This document shows, one piece after another, positions 34,177 through 43,161 of a stretch of DNA of 64,000 bases. Within the stretch, counting starts at the first letter, position 1; every line of letters starts with the position of its first letter. The stretch lies in assembly GCA_964642725.1 (NCBI GenBank), contig CAZXQG010000008.1, forward strand, positions 29,719 through 93,718. Direction: 5' to 3'. Under the pieces are notes generated by a model. It did no database searches. It saw only the letters and a list, made by a program, of their open reading frames with translations, and was not told the origin of the DNA. The position numbers and the translations under genes are program-made. This stretch comes from JAGVPT01 sp964642725. Lineage in GTDB: Bacteria > Bacteroidota > Ignavibacteria > UBA10030 > UBA8401.

Positions 34177-37100
34177 ATGGGTCTGTTTGAATACGTCTGC
34201 CGTCATGCGAAAGCAGTTCTGTTCTCCGTTGTCGTGTTTGTCGTTTCCGGCATCGCGTTGATGTTTAACATGCCGATCTCTCTCTTCCCGGATATTATTT
34301 TTCCCCGCATCGTTGTGCTCGCCGATAACGGCGAAGAACCCGCCGAGCGAATGATGGTAGAAGTGACCAAACCGCTTGAAGAAGTCGCAAGCTCAATTCC
34401 AGGCGTCACAGTTGTCCGTTCCATCACCGGCCGCGGATCGACGGAAATATCGATCGGGCTGGACTGGGGTTCCAATGTACTGCAAACGCTCCAGCTTTTG
34501 CAGGGACGGATCGCAAATATCCGGAACGTCCTTCCGGCGGCCGCCTCGGTTCAGGTGGAACAGATGAGCGTGTCGGTTTTTCCGATCCATGGATACAGCC
34601 TGACTTCGGATACGCTGAGCCTGGTAGATCTGCGCGACATTGCACTGTACCAAATCCGACCGGCGTTGATGAAGGTAAAAGGCGTTGCCAAAGTTGAAAT
34701 TACAGGGGGAGATACGCGTGAATTCCATGTAATCGTCTCACCGGAAAAACTTGCGATGTACCGGCTTGATATCCGGCAAGTAACGGATGCGATCGAGAAA
34801 ACAAATTTTGTCTCGTCAACGGGGTTAGTTGAAAACAACTATCAGCTGTACCTTTCTCTTGTTTCCGGATTGTTCAAAACTGCCGATGATATCAGGGCGG
34901 TTGCCGTTGCTGTTCAAAACGGCGTTCCCGTGAAAGTCTCGGATGTGGCCGAAGTGAAGGCCTCCGTTGCGGACAAATATATTCGCACCACAGCCCGCGG
35001 ACGGGAGGCGGTATTAATCAATATCATAAAACAGCCGACCGGGAGCACGGTTCAAATCGGAAAGGATGTAACAACAGAAGTTGCTAAACTCAACATTCCG
35101 GCGGGGGTCCATTTTGAGAATTTCTACGACCAAGGTAATTTTATCATGAGCTCCATCGCGAGCACGCGCGACAGCATTCTTATCGGCGTTGTGCTTGCGA
35201 TGGTGGTAATTTTCCTCTTCTTGCGCAGCTGGCGCATCAGCCTGGTGATTCTCCTTGTTGTTCCGGCGACGATTGCTTCCACGATTGCATGCATTTCGGC
35301 AGTCGGATTGACCATCAACATTATGACCCTCGGCGGAATTGCCGCTGCCGTCGGTTTGATCATTGATGATTCCATTGTTGTTATTGAAAACATTTTCACT
35401 CACTTCTCAAAGAGTACCGGCCCCAACGGCGCGCGAACCTCATTTGCCGAGACGACATCGGCATCGCTGGGACAATTAATGCCTGCAATTGCCGGCTCGA
35501 CTGCCAGTACTATCGTGATTCATATTCCCCTTGCATTTCTCGGCGGAGTTACGGGAGCATTCTTCGCTTCTCTTTCGATCACCATCGTGTTCGCCATGTT
35601 GATTTCATTTCTTTTCTCCATAACCCTTGCGCCCTTGCTTTCCATGTTTTTCATCCGGGAAAAGGAAATTGCCCGTGAAATCGAACATCATCACCGCATT
35701 TCAACAGTTATGCAGCGGTATGAGCGAACACTTCGAACTCTTTTGAGATACCGCTGGATCGTCATTCCTTTTTCTTTCGCGGTTATTCTTGCGACGTACT
35801 TTCTCTACCAAAATATTGGGAGCGACTTCATGCCGCAGATGGATGAAGGGGCATTCGTTTTGGATTATACTTCTCCTCCGGGCACATCGCTTACCGAGAC
35901 AAACCGAATACTGATGCAGGTAGAAAAGATCATCATGTCCGTTCCCGAGGTGGACTCGTATTCCCGCCGGACCGGAACACAGATGGGATTCTTTTTAACC
36001 GAAGTGAACAACGGCGATTATCTCGTCAAACTGAAAAAGAAGCGGTCGCGGAACATTGAAGAGGTGATCGATGATGTGCGCGGCCAAATTGAAGCGACTG
36101 AGCCGAACCTGCAAATTGATTTTGGGCAACTGATGATGGACGTAATCGGTGATTTGACGAATAATCCTTCGCCGGTTGAGATCAAACTTTTCGGCGATGA
36201 CACGGAACTCCTTCACGCAAAAGCCGAAGAAGTAAAACGATTGATCGAAACGGTTCCGGGCGTCGTTGATGCGTTCAACGGAATTGTCATTTCCGGTCCG
36301 TCATTGATTGTAGATGTGGATCCGGCTAAAGCTTCAATTGCCGGTCTTAGCCCGGGTGAAGTTCGCGATCAATTGGAAACGATCATGAGAGGCGAAGGGG
36401 GAAGTAAAATCCAGAGGGGAGAGAAGCTCGTCGGAATCCGGGTTCGTTTTCCCGATATCTACAGGACTGATATTCCTGCGCTGGAAAAACTCCGGCTTAT
36501 CAACGCAAACGGAGTTTTCGTTCCAATCACAAGTATTGCGACAATTCGTACAACATCCGGACAAGCAGAACTCGACCGTGAACGGCTGCGCCAGCTTGTC
36601 GCAGTCACGGCCCGGATATCGCAGAGGGATTTGGGAAGTACCGTTGACGATATTAAGAAAAAACTTGCCAAAGAATTCCATCTCCCCCGAGGGATGACGA
36701 TGGAATTTGGCGGTGTCTATCAAACGCAGCAAGAATCATTTCACGGACTCCTTCTTGTTGCCATCGCGGCGTTCATGCTTGTATTTATCGTACTGCTGTT
36801 CGAGTTTGGCGAATTTGCCGTGCCTCTGTCAATATTTGTTGTCAACATTCTTTCCCTGTTTGGAGTACTCGGCGCGTTGTGGATTACGGGAGTGACATTC
36901 AACATCTCAAGTTTTGTCGGAGTCATCATGATCATCGGCATTGTTGCAGAAAACGCGATCTTTGTACTCCATCAAGTGAAAATACTGCAGGCGCAAGGAA
37001 TGGCGCTGGAGGAATCATTAGTGAGGGCCACTTCCATGCGAGTGAGGCCGATATTGATGACAACGCTCGCTGCGGTTTTTGCACTTTTGCCTCTTTCGCT

Positions 37101-37224
37101 TGGAATCGGTGCAGGCGCCCAAATGCAGCAACCGCTGGCTATTGCAGTAATTGGTGGATTTTCAGTGTCAAGTATTATTCTTTTCTTCGGTCTTCCATTG
37201 ATATACAGATTATTGCGGCGATAG
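34177..37224 (+). CDS. RND efflux transporter permease (AcrB/HAE1 family)
   Basis: A 1015-residue proton-driven inner membrane pump with 12 transmembrane helices and two large periplasmic loops. The TM4 proton-relay pair lies in GLIIDDSIVVIENI; the N-terminal FPDIIFPRIVV and the TM11/12 motifs (IVAENAIFVLHQ, MRVRPILMTTLAAVFALLPL) are typical. Length is slightly below AcrB. The substrate cannot be predicted; no CzcA-type metal motif is obvious. Last gene of the TolC-adaptor-RND operon. Confidence 0.92.
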   Translation: MGLFEYVCRHAKAVLFSVVVFVVSGIALMFNMPISLFPDIIFPRIVVLADNGEEPAERMMVEVTKPLEEVASSIPGVTVVRSITGRGSTEISIGLDWGSNVLQTLQLLQGRIANIRNVLPAAASVQVEQMSVSVFPIHGYSLTSDTLSLVDLRDIALYQIRPALMKVKGVAKVEITGGDTREFHVIVSPEKLAMYRLDIRQVTDAIEKTNFVSSTGLVENNYQLYLSLVSGLFKTADDIRAVAVAVQNGVPVKVSDVAEVKASVADKYIRTTARGREAVLINIIKQPTGSTVQIGKDVTTEVAKLNIPAGVHFENFYDQGNFIMSSIASTRDSILIGVVLAMVVIFLFLRSWRISLVILLVVPATIASTIACISAVGLTINIMTLGGIAAAVGLIIDDSIVVIENIFTHFSKSTGPNGARTSFAETTSASLGQLMPAIAGSTASTIVIHIPLAFLGGVTGAFFASLSITIVFAMLISFLFSITLAPLLSMFFIREKEIAREIEHHHRISTVMQRYERTLRTLLRYRWIVIPFSFAVILATYFLYQNIGSDFMPQMDEGAFVLDYTSPPGTSLTETNRILMQVEKIIMSVPEVDSYSRRTGTQMGFFLTEVNNGDYLVKLKKKRSRNIEEVIDDVRGQIEATEPNLQIDFGQLMMDVIGDLTNNPSPVEIKLFGDDTELLHAKAEEVKRLIETVPGVVDAFNGIVISGPSLIVDVDPAKASIAGLSPGEVRDQLETIMRGEGGSKIQRGEKLVGIRVRFPDIYRTDIPALEKLRLINANGVFVPITSIATIRTTSGQAELDRERLRQLVAVTARISQRDLGSTVDDIKKKLAKEFHLPRGMTMEFGGVYQTQQESFHGLLLVAIAAFMLVFIVLLFEFGEFAVPLSIFVVNILSLFGVLGALWITGVTFNISSFVGVIMIIGIVAENAIFVLHQVKILQAQGMALEESLVRATSMRVRPILMTTLAAVFALLPLSLGIGAGAQMQQPLAIAVIGGFSVSSIILFFGLPLIYRLLRR

Positions 37225-37331
37225 CTATTTTGCTGAAAAAATGGCTTTTTGATAAGTATTTCAGAGAATTTACCTGATTTTGTGAATTGCGGGAACTAGT
37301 GAAACAGCAAAAGTGTTAGGAATTGCAGGCA

Positions 37332-37416
37332 AATGGCGTAGTCTTTGGCGGAATTTAAGCCTTCTCCCGTTCAGACCTTAGTTTAATAAATACGTGATCT
37401 ACGCCATTGCTTTTTT
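37332..37416 (+). ncRNA. Candidate structured RNA or terminator after the RND operon
   Basis: Complementary arms AATGGCGTAG (37332-37341) and CTACGCCATT (37399-37408) enclose 57 bases and are followed by GC and TTTTTT (37411-37416). A perfect long-range stem with a terminal T-run suggests a folded leader or small RNA ending in a terminator. No known riboswitch consensus was recognised. It sits in the 289-base gap before a pilin-like gene. Confidence 0.35.
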
Positions 37417-37513
37417 ACAATAATTACGTATCTTGTATTCAATTGAAGCAAGAAAGGCAAAACTTCGGAAGAAGTTCTTGCATGTAGGTAAGCCAAATTA
37501 ACAAGGATCATAC

Positions 37514-37927
37514 GTGGGAACATCAAAGGTCATCATAGGTCTTGGCGCATACATAATGATTGGAATGTATGCATTGCTGTTTACGTCAACAGACCAGGCT
37601 ATCTACAACGTTGCGCAGTCTCAAGCTTTTCACGACGACGCGCGTCAAATTTCCAATGCGGGCGTAAAATTTGCATTAGGAGATATCGGAGGCGATTCCG
37701 GTGCAAGCTTCCCCTCGAGCACTGTCAGTTTTAACGGGGGAAGTGTAACGTACGTTGCAGACCGACCGGCGGGACTTTCGGGAACGCAGATGCGGGTGAC
37801 ATCAACCGGAACGTACAACGGATTTCAAGTGACGATGGTAGCGATCCTGCAGTATAACGGCGTGAAGTGGACGCTCCAACGAATTTACCAACAGCCGGAC
37901 GCTTCTGAATATTCCCGGTTGAGTTAA
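37514..37927 (+). CDS. Pilin-like single-membrane-segment protein (hypothetical)
   Basis: A 137-residue protein beginning with GTG. One N-terminal hydrophobic helix (VIIGLGAYIMIGMYALLF) is followed by a polar helical stretch and a beta-rich domain. This is the outline of a type II/IV pseudopilin or minor pilin, but no prepilin-peptidase cleavage motif is clear. No neighbouring pilus genes. Function unknown. Confidence 0.55.
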   Translation: MGTSKVIIGLGAYIMIGMYALLFTSTDQAIYNVAQSQAFHDDARQISNAGVKFALGDIGGDSGASFPSSTVSFNGGSVTYVADRPAGLSGTQMRVTSTGTYNGFQVTMVAILQYNGVKWTLQRIYQQPDASEYSRLS

Positions 37928-38061
37928 GTACACTAACCATAATTTTGTTTTCCTTTGAAATGCGATACATGAATTGAGTGTGTCGCATTTTTGTTGTACG
38001 GAAGTATCAGGACGTTTTGGATCGAACAACAGGTACTCACACCTATTCCTACTCGATTCGA

Positions 38062-39132
38062 GTGAATGCAGTAAAGCCCATCTCAATAAAGGAAGAATCG
38101 TCCAGCGCCGTTCCGTGGAACAGCCAAAGCCATCCTCAGAAAATTCTCGCCATTCGATTTCAAGCTTTGGGAGACACTGTTATCACGCTTCCGTATTTGC
38201 AGGCACTCCATACAATCTGGCCGTCGTCTCAATTCCATTTTTTTACAAGGGACGAGTTCAGCGATCTCCCGCGCCATATGAAAATGTTTGAGGCTGTACA
38301 CACAATCGGCGGAGGGAGAGATCGCGCTCGGCAATTTGGAAATGCGATGCAACTTGTTCCGCACCTGCGGAAGGAACATTACGATGTTGTCATCGACCTC
38401 CAGAGAAATATGCTGAGCAGGATGATCCGGCGGCTAGTGCGGCCGAAAAGTTTTTCTGAGTTTGACAGGTTTTCTTTGAATACCGCCGGTGATCGAACAA
38501 GGAGTACAATCGACAACCTTGGTGCTCAACCGATACCGGAGTCGCTGCCGCGTCTCGACCTCCGGGATAAGCATCATGGCTTGCGCACGCTGAATGAAGC
38601 GGGCTATAATCCTGGTAAGAAACTTATCGTGTTGAACCCGGCAGGGAGCGTCATCACGAAGTGCTGGCCTCTGGAACATTTCGTCGGGTTTGCAAACGGA
38701 TGGATTGACGGTGTTGATGCCGATACACAATTCCTGATGCTTGGAACGGAACACATTCGAGAAAAAGCGCGTTACCTGAAAGAAAAACTTGGCGACAAAC
38801 TTATCAACCTTGCAGAAAAAACCACTGTTTCCGAAGCGTTTAATATACTGCAGGAATCGGATCTCGTCGTTTCAGAAGATTCCGGCCTCATGCATATGGC
38901 GTGGGTCGCTCAAGTTCCGGTCGTCGCCCTATTCGGATCGACGCGGAGCATATGGTCGAAGCCGATTGGAAAATGGTCTGCGTATTTTGATTCATCGGAC
39001 CTCGAATGCGGCGAATGCCAGCAGCCGGAGTGCCGGTTTGGAGATGTGCGATGTTTGTCGCGCTACACGCCGGAAATTATTGTTAAGGCGGCCGGAAAAT
39101 TATTAGAGGAAAAGTGCCGGAGTGAAGAATAA
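38062..39132 (+). CDS. Glycosyltransferase family 9 (heptosyltransferase-like)
   Basis: A GT-B enzyme of the lipopolysaccharide-core heptosyltransferase family. Core start KILAIRFQALGDTVITLPYLQAL; NPAGSVITKCWPLEHF and SEDSGLMHMAWVAQVPVVALFGST are the nucleotide-sugar-binding signatures. The C-terminus has a Cys cluster (ECGECQQPECRFGDVRC). The start is uncertain: GTG at 38062 is used here, but a GTG at 37978 extends it by 28 residues. It overlaps the next glycosyltransferase by 11 bases. Likely acts in surface polysaccharide or LPS synthesis. Confidence 0.87.
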   Translation: MNAVKPISIKEESSSAVPWNSQSHPQKILAIRFQALGDTVITLPYLQALHTIWPSSQFHFFTRDEFSDLPRHMKMFEAVHTIGGGRDRARQFGNAMQLVPHLRKEHYDVVIDLQRNMLSRMIRRLVRPKSFSEFDRFSLNTAGDRTRSTIDNLGAQPIPESLPRLDLRDKHHGLRTLNEAGYNPGKKLIVLNPAGSVITKCWPLEHFVGFANGWIDGVDADTQFLMLGTEHIREKARYLKEKLGDKLINLAEKTTVSEAFNILQESDLVVSEDSGLMHMAWVAQVPVVALFGSTRSIWSKPIGKWSAYFDSSDLECGECQQPECRFGDVRCLSRYTPEIIVKAAGKLLEEKCRSEE

Positions 39133-40246
39133 GCCCCGTATCGCGATACTTGTTCCTGGAGGCATTGGAAAAGATGACAACATCCCTTCCTTGCTTGACC
39201 TGATATGCCGCCTCGGTGAGTTATATGACATCGACATTTACTCCTTTTCACGCTTAACGCTGCATCCTTCGCTTAATTCAAACCTCTGTCGAGTCTCATT
39301 TCCTCCCAAGGTTATTGGCGAGAATAGCCTTTTCAAGTCAATCTATTTTTTTTGGCTGATACGAAGAGACAATGCGCAAAAGAAATTCAGCGTCGTGCAC
39401 GGTTTCTGGGTCATGTATCAGGGGATTGTAGCCGTGTTGGCTGGAAAGTTATTGCGCTTGCCCACCATGGTCAGTTTGTTAGGCGGTGATGCCGTCTATC
39501 TTCCGGCAATACGCTATGGCAATATGCGAAATAGTGTTTACAGGAAGCTTATTCACTGGTGTATTGGCGAAGCCGATCGCGTTACCGTCCTCACAAACTT
39601 CCAACAACGCACAATGAACGCAAATGGCATTGTTTACAAACGCCTCTCAGTAATTCCCTTTGGAGTGGATATTTCAAAATTTGTGTTTCGTTACGGTACC
39701 ATTTCTGAACCAATCCGATTCAGTTTCATCGGCAATCTCAATAGAGTCAAAGACCCCTTCACACTCATTAGAGCATTCTCTCTCCTCGTCCGGAAATTTG
39801 CGTGTACGCTAACGGTCGCTGGTCCGGATATGTTGAATGGACAAATTGTGGAATATGCTCGTTTGTTGGGAGTGAACGATAAAATTCAATGGAAAGGGAA
39901 AGTTCCGCACGAAGCTATCCCATCTATATTACACGCAACTGATTTTCTCCTCGTAACTTCGTTGTATGAAGGAGAAGCCGTTGTTGTGATGGAGGCTTTT
40001 GCTTCGGGAGTAGTCGTGGTTGGAACTAAAGTTGGATTGCTTGCCGATTTTGGCGATGACCGCTTTGTTGTCATGCCCGGAGATGCGGAGGGATTAGCAG
40101 AAAAAATCGAAAAGCTTATTGTTCAACCGCCGGTAATCCGCGGAATCCAGTCTGCGAATCGCGAACTGGCTGAAAAACATGAAATAGAATGGACATGCTC
40201 TGAATATAGAAAGGTTTATGAATTACTATTGCGGCAACACCAGTGA
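39122..40246 (+). CDS. Glycosyltransferase family 4 protein
   Basis: A 374-residue GT-B enzyme. FSFIGNLNRVKDPFTLIRAF and YEGEAVVVMEAFASGVVVVGT (the EX7E-type donor motif) mark the C-terminal half; the N-terminal half starts RIAILVPGGIG. Begins with GTG inside the end of the heptosyltransferase gene, so the pair is translationally coupled. Its last 21 coding bases overlap the end of the convergent deaminase gene. Acceptor unknown; probably surface glycan. Confidence 0.86.
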   Translation: MKNKPRIAILVPGGIGKDDNIPSLLDLICRLGELYDIDIYSFSRLTLHPSLNSNLCRVSFPPKVIGENSLFKSIYFFWLIRRDNAQKKFSVVHGFWVMYQGIVAVLAGKLLRLPTMVSLLGGDAVYLPAIRYGNMRNSVYRKLIHWCIGEADRVTVLTNFQQRTMNANGIVYKRLSVIPFGVDISKFVFRYGTISEPIRFSFIGNLNRVKDPFTLIRAFSLLVRKFACTLTVAGPDMLNGQIVEYARLLGVNDKIQWKGKVPHEAIPSILHATDFLLVTSLYEGEAVVVMEAFASGVVVVGTKVGLLADFGDDRFVVMPGDAEGLAEKIEKLIVQPPVIRGIQSANRELAEKHEIEWTCSEYRKVYELLLRQHQ

Positions 40247-40807
40247 AGAAGGCTGCTTTTTCCTTGCGGGATAGCCGGGATGTTTTTCAAAAAGGGAGGC
40301 TTGTTCATCCTTGTTTTTGACTTGTCTTCGCCTCATCAAATAGCGGATGAACCGTGCTTCTTCTTTTCCGGTGATGGAAAATTCCTTTTCTTTCATGAAG
40401 TAAACTTTTTGAATGTTGTAGTTGATGAATGCTCCGGCACACATCAGACACGGCTCGAACGTCGAGACGAGAACTAATGAGCCGCGGTCAAGCGAAGAGA
40501 ATTTTTCCATCCCCATCGATGCAATGGCATTCGAGATGGCATTCACCTCTGCATGTTCCCCCGCTTTTACGTTACGCAACACCGTGTTGTAGCCCTCTCC
40601 AATAATAATTCCTTCAAACAAAAGCAATGCTCCGACCGGCACATCCGATGAATCGAGCGGCCGCTCCGCTAATTCCAACAGCCGGGCATAATGCTTTTCG
40701 TTAAGAACAACCGTGCTCTTTAGACGATGGAATTTAGGATGAAAAAAATAGAATGCCAGGCCGCCGAAAGCTAGAAGCAAAAAACACACGGCAGGTAATT
40801 GATCCAT
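40226..40807 (-). CDS. Membrane-anchored cytidine/guanine-type nucleoside deaminase
   Basis: A 193-residue protein. An N-terminal membrane helix (about 7-22, VCFLLLAFGGLAFYFF) is followed by a CDA-fold zinc deaminase domain with GEHAEVNAI near residue 85 and EPCLMCAG near 117-121 (the HAE and PCxxC zinc sites). Bacterial deaminases of this group act on tRNA adenosine (TadA), guanine or nucleosides and are normally soluble, so the anchor is unusual. The C-terminal tail is basic and low-complexity. It may be cotranscribed with the upstream minus-strand methyltransferase operon (66-base gap). Confidence 0.82.
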   Translation of the reverse strand: MDQLPAVCFLLLAFGGLAFYFFHPKFHRLKSTVVLNEKHYARLLELAERPLDSSDVPVGALLLFEGIIIGEGYNTVLRNVKAGEHAEVNAISNAIASMGMEKFSSLDRGSLVLVSTFEPCLMCAGAFINYNIQKVYFMKEKEFSITGKEEARFIRYLMRRRQVKNKDEQASLFEKHPGYPARKKQPSSLVLPQ

Positions 40808-40873
40808 CGATTTACTTTCTAAGAGTGTTCATGCTGAATGATGAAAAATGAGTCTTACGGCTCTTCTCTTTCA

Positions 40874-41698
40874 TCACGGTAAATATCGCAGGGTGATGAT
40901 ACAATGGTCCGCCCATCGGTTGAAGGGAAAAAGAGTTGAACACCGTTCATCCAACCGTGTCAGCGCCTTATAGAACCGCGGATTGCGTTCGGCATAATCG
41001 ATCATATACGGCGGCGGCGAAAAAGATGCAAGTCCGCGAAGTTTTACAAGCCGAAACCTATCACCAAAACTTTGGACGACGTCCCGCGGTGAAAAATAAT
41101 ATGTAAGAAATGTATGCCCTTCAATTGAAGCCGGCGTCCCGTTCTTTGAAAATCGGCGGAATGCAAGCTTCGAATTTCCAGCGACGATGTGGAGCAGTTC
41201 CCACGGACATACATGCGGCATGACGACAAGTGTAATCGTTGCACCGGGTTTCAAAAAACGCGGCAGCTCGTGTGTTACCGTGCGGAGGTCCGCAATGCAG
41301 TTTAACCCGCCGAAATTTGAAAATACATGGTCAAAACTGTATCCGGGGAGTTTCTGCAATTCCGTAAACGAACAGGCCATGAACTGGATTTTGTTTTCCA
41401 GATGGAATGACCGTACTTTCGTTTCCAGCTCTTTGAGCATTCCTCCGGCATTGTCGATTGCGAACACCGGGTGCCCTTTCCGCGCGAAATAGACGGCGTC
41501 AATTCCTGTCCCCGCATTGAGTTCAAAGATGCTGTCGCCCGGGGAAAGAAATTCTTCGACGTGTTTGTAGACCTGGCGGCGCATCCACTGGAGGATGACG
41601 TTTCTCTTTTCATAGGAATCAAAATTCGGCGCTTGAGCAGAGAATGCACGGCGAGCGTCTTCAACGTTTGACGAAAAATCGAAGAAAGAGGTTGACAT
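40874..41698 (-). CDS. Class I SAM-dependent methyltransferase
   Basis: A 274-residue Rossmann-fold methyltransferase. The SAM-binding motif I is IFELNAGTGIDAVYFARKG, followed by motif II AIDNAGGML. Acceptor unknown. Start taken at the ATG at 41698, which shares its A with the radical SAM gene stop (TAATG), so the two are translationally coupled. The three-gene run nucleotidyltransferase, radical SAM, methyltransferase suggests a shared modification pathway. Confidence 0.84.
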   Translation of the reverse strand: MSTSFFDFSSNVEDARRAFSAQAPNFDSYEKRNVILQWMRRQVYKHVEEFLSPGDSIFELNAGTGIDAVYFARKGHPVFAIDNAGGMLKELETKVRSFHLENKIQFMACSFTELQKLPGYSFDHVFSNFGGLNCIADLRTVTHELPRFLKPGATITLVVMPHVCPWELLHIVAGNSKLAFRRFSKNGTPASIEGHTFLTYYFSPRDVVQSFGDRFRLVKLRGLASFSPPPYMIDYAERNPRFYKALTRLDERCSTLFPFNRWADHCIITLRYLP

Positions 41699-43161
41699 TA
41701 TTCGCGGGCAAGATAGTATAGTTGACATCGGTCCAGAAGCGCTGCCGGAGCAAAATATCCGATCGAAAACAATGGCTTCAACTGTTTCCTGTGAAAAGAA
41801 ACCCTTCGTGTTATCAAGTCCGCAATCAGCCCGAGTGCTTTCCTGAAGCGAAAAAGTCTATGCACATACCGGTGAAGCTTTCTATAATACGCCGCCGAAT
41901 ATGTTCCGCGGAACATCAACGCAAGGTCGTCCGAATCCACCCAGTTTCTTTTCTCTTGGAAGTCTGCTCTAACCGTTTCATAAAATTTGGTTCCCGGCAA
42001 AGGATAAGAAACCGAAATGCCGAGGTCGTCAGGCATGAGGTCTTTTACCATGCGGAGCGTGGCGTTTATGTCGTTTTTGTCTTCTCCGGGATAACCGAAT
42101 TGCAGAAAAAAGGAGGTTCGTATTCCGGCCTTTTTCAACAAGAGCCGTGCTTTGTAAATCTGTCCGACGGTGGTTCCTTTTTCCATCGAGTTTAAAATCT
42201 TTTGCGACCCGGACTCTGCCCCCACCCACACGTCTGTACATCCTGCGCGTGCCAGCGCCTCAACCGTGTTGTTCTGAAGCAGGAGGTCTACCCGGGATTG
42301 GATCTTGAATCGGATTCTAATTTTTTCTCTCTCCACCAATTCTGCAAATTTTTCAACCCAGCCGGGTTTCAAGCCGAAAATATCGTCCGCAAACCAGATA
42401 TGGTCCGGCCGGAGCGTACGCTGGAGCAGTTTTATTTCATCGATTACGTTTTCAGGAGACCTGGAATTGTACACTTGCCCGTAGATCGGTTTGGCGCACC
42501 AGTTGCAATGGTACGGACAGCCTCTCGTTGTCACCATATTGATTGAAAAATATCCATGCCGTTTCTTCCATGTGTTTTCATACGAACGGGCATCGAGCAA
42601 ATGCCATGCGGGGAAAGGGAGTTCATCGATATTTTTTACGAGAGATCTTCGTGGCGTGCGCGCAACCGCTCCGCCGCTCGTGAACGCAACGCCATGGATT
42701 GCGTGTAAGTCTGTCGAATGGCTCCGAACAACTTGCCGGCAAATTTCCGCAAGAGTCTCTTCACCTTCACCGATAATGACGGCATCTGCCGAATGTTGAA
42801 GGTATTCTTCTGCATGGTCGGTGGCGTCGGAACCGTGAACAACCACGAACGAACCGTATTCCTTCGCAATTTTTGCCATCGCAAATGCGGCCTGGCGCAT
42901 TCTGCTCAAGCACATTTTGTTAAGATAATTGAAATCATCATCATAGATGGCAACAACGGCGGGACGATATTGCTGAAGGACTGGCCGGATCTTTTCTTCC
43001 GAATCAGCCAGCATGGCGTCAAAGAGTGCCACAGAGAAATGCTGTTTTTCCAGGAAGCTTGCGGCGTACAACGTCCCCAGTGGAGGATACGGCATCATAG
43101 CCTTTGCCTGTTTCGGGTCGAAGTGGACAAAATAGGAATGTGTGAGCAGGACATCGGTCAT
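41698..43161 (-). CDS. B12-binding domain radical SAM enzyme
   Basis: A 487-residue protein. The N-terminal cobalamin-binding fold spans about residues 1-135 (MPYPPLGTLYAASFLEKQHF, IIGEGEETL). The radical SAM core has GCPYHCNWC (CxxxCxxC 4Fe-4S site) near residue 214, followed by FADDIFG and VGAESGS. Such enzymes often methylate unactivated carbons or build tetrapyrrole, lipid or natural-product skeletons. Start at 43161, inside the nucleotidyltransferase stop (ATGA); the longer open frame from 43317 would overlap that gene by 160 bases. Substrate unknown. Confidence 0.86.
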   Translation of the reverse strand: MTDVLLTHSYFVHFDPKQAKAMMPYPPLGTLYAASFLEKQHFSVALFDAMLADSEEKIRPVLQQYRPAVVAIYDDDFNYLNKMCLSRMRQAAFAMAKIAKEYGSFVVVHGSDATDHAEEYLQHSADAVIIGEGEETLAEICRQVVRSHSTDLHAIHGVAFTSGGAVARTPRRSLVKNIDELPFPAWHLLDARSYENTWKKRHGYFSINMVTTRGCPYHCNWCAKPIYGQVYNSRSPENVIDEIKLLQRTLRPDHIWFADDIFGLKPGWVEKFAELVEREKIRIRFKIQSRVDLLLQNNTVEALARAGCTDVWVGAESGSQKILNSMEKGTTVGQIYKARLLLKKAGIRTSFFLQFGYPGEDKNDINATLRMVKDLMPDDLGISVSYPLPGTKFYETVRADFQEKRNWVDSDDLALMFRGTYSAAYYRKLHRYVHRLFRFRKALGLIADLITRRVSFHRKQLKPLFSIGYFAPAALLDRCQLYYLARE

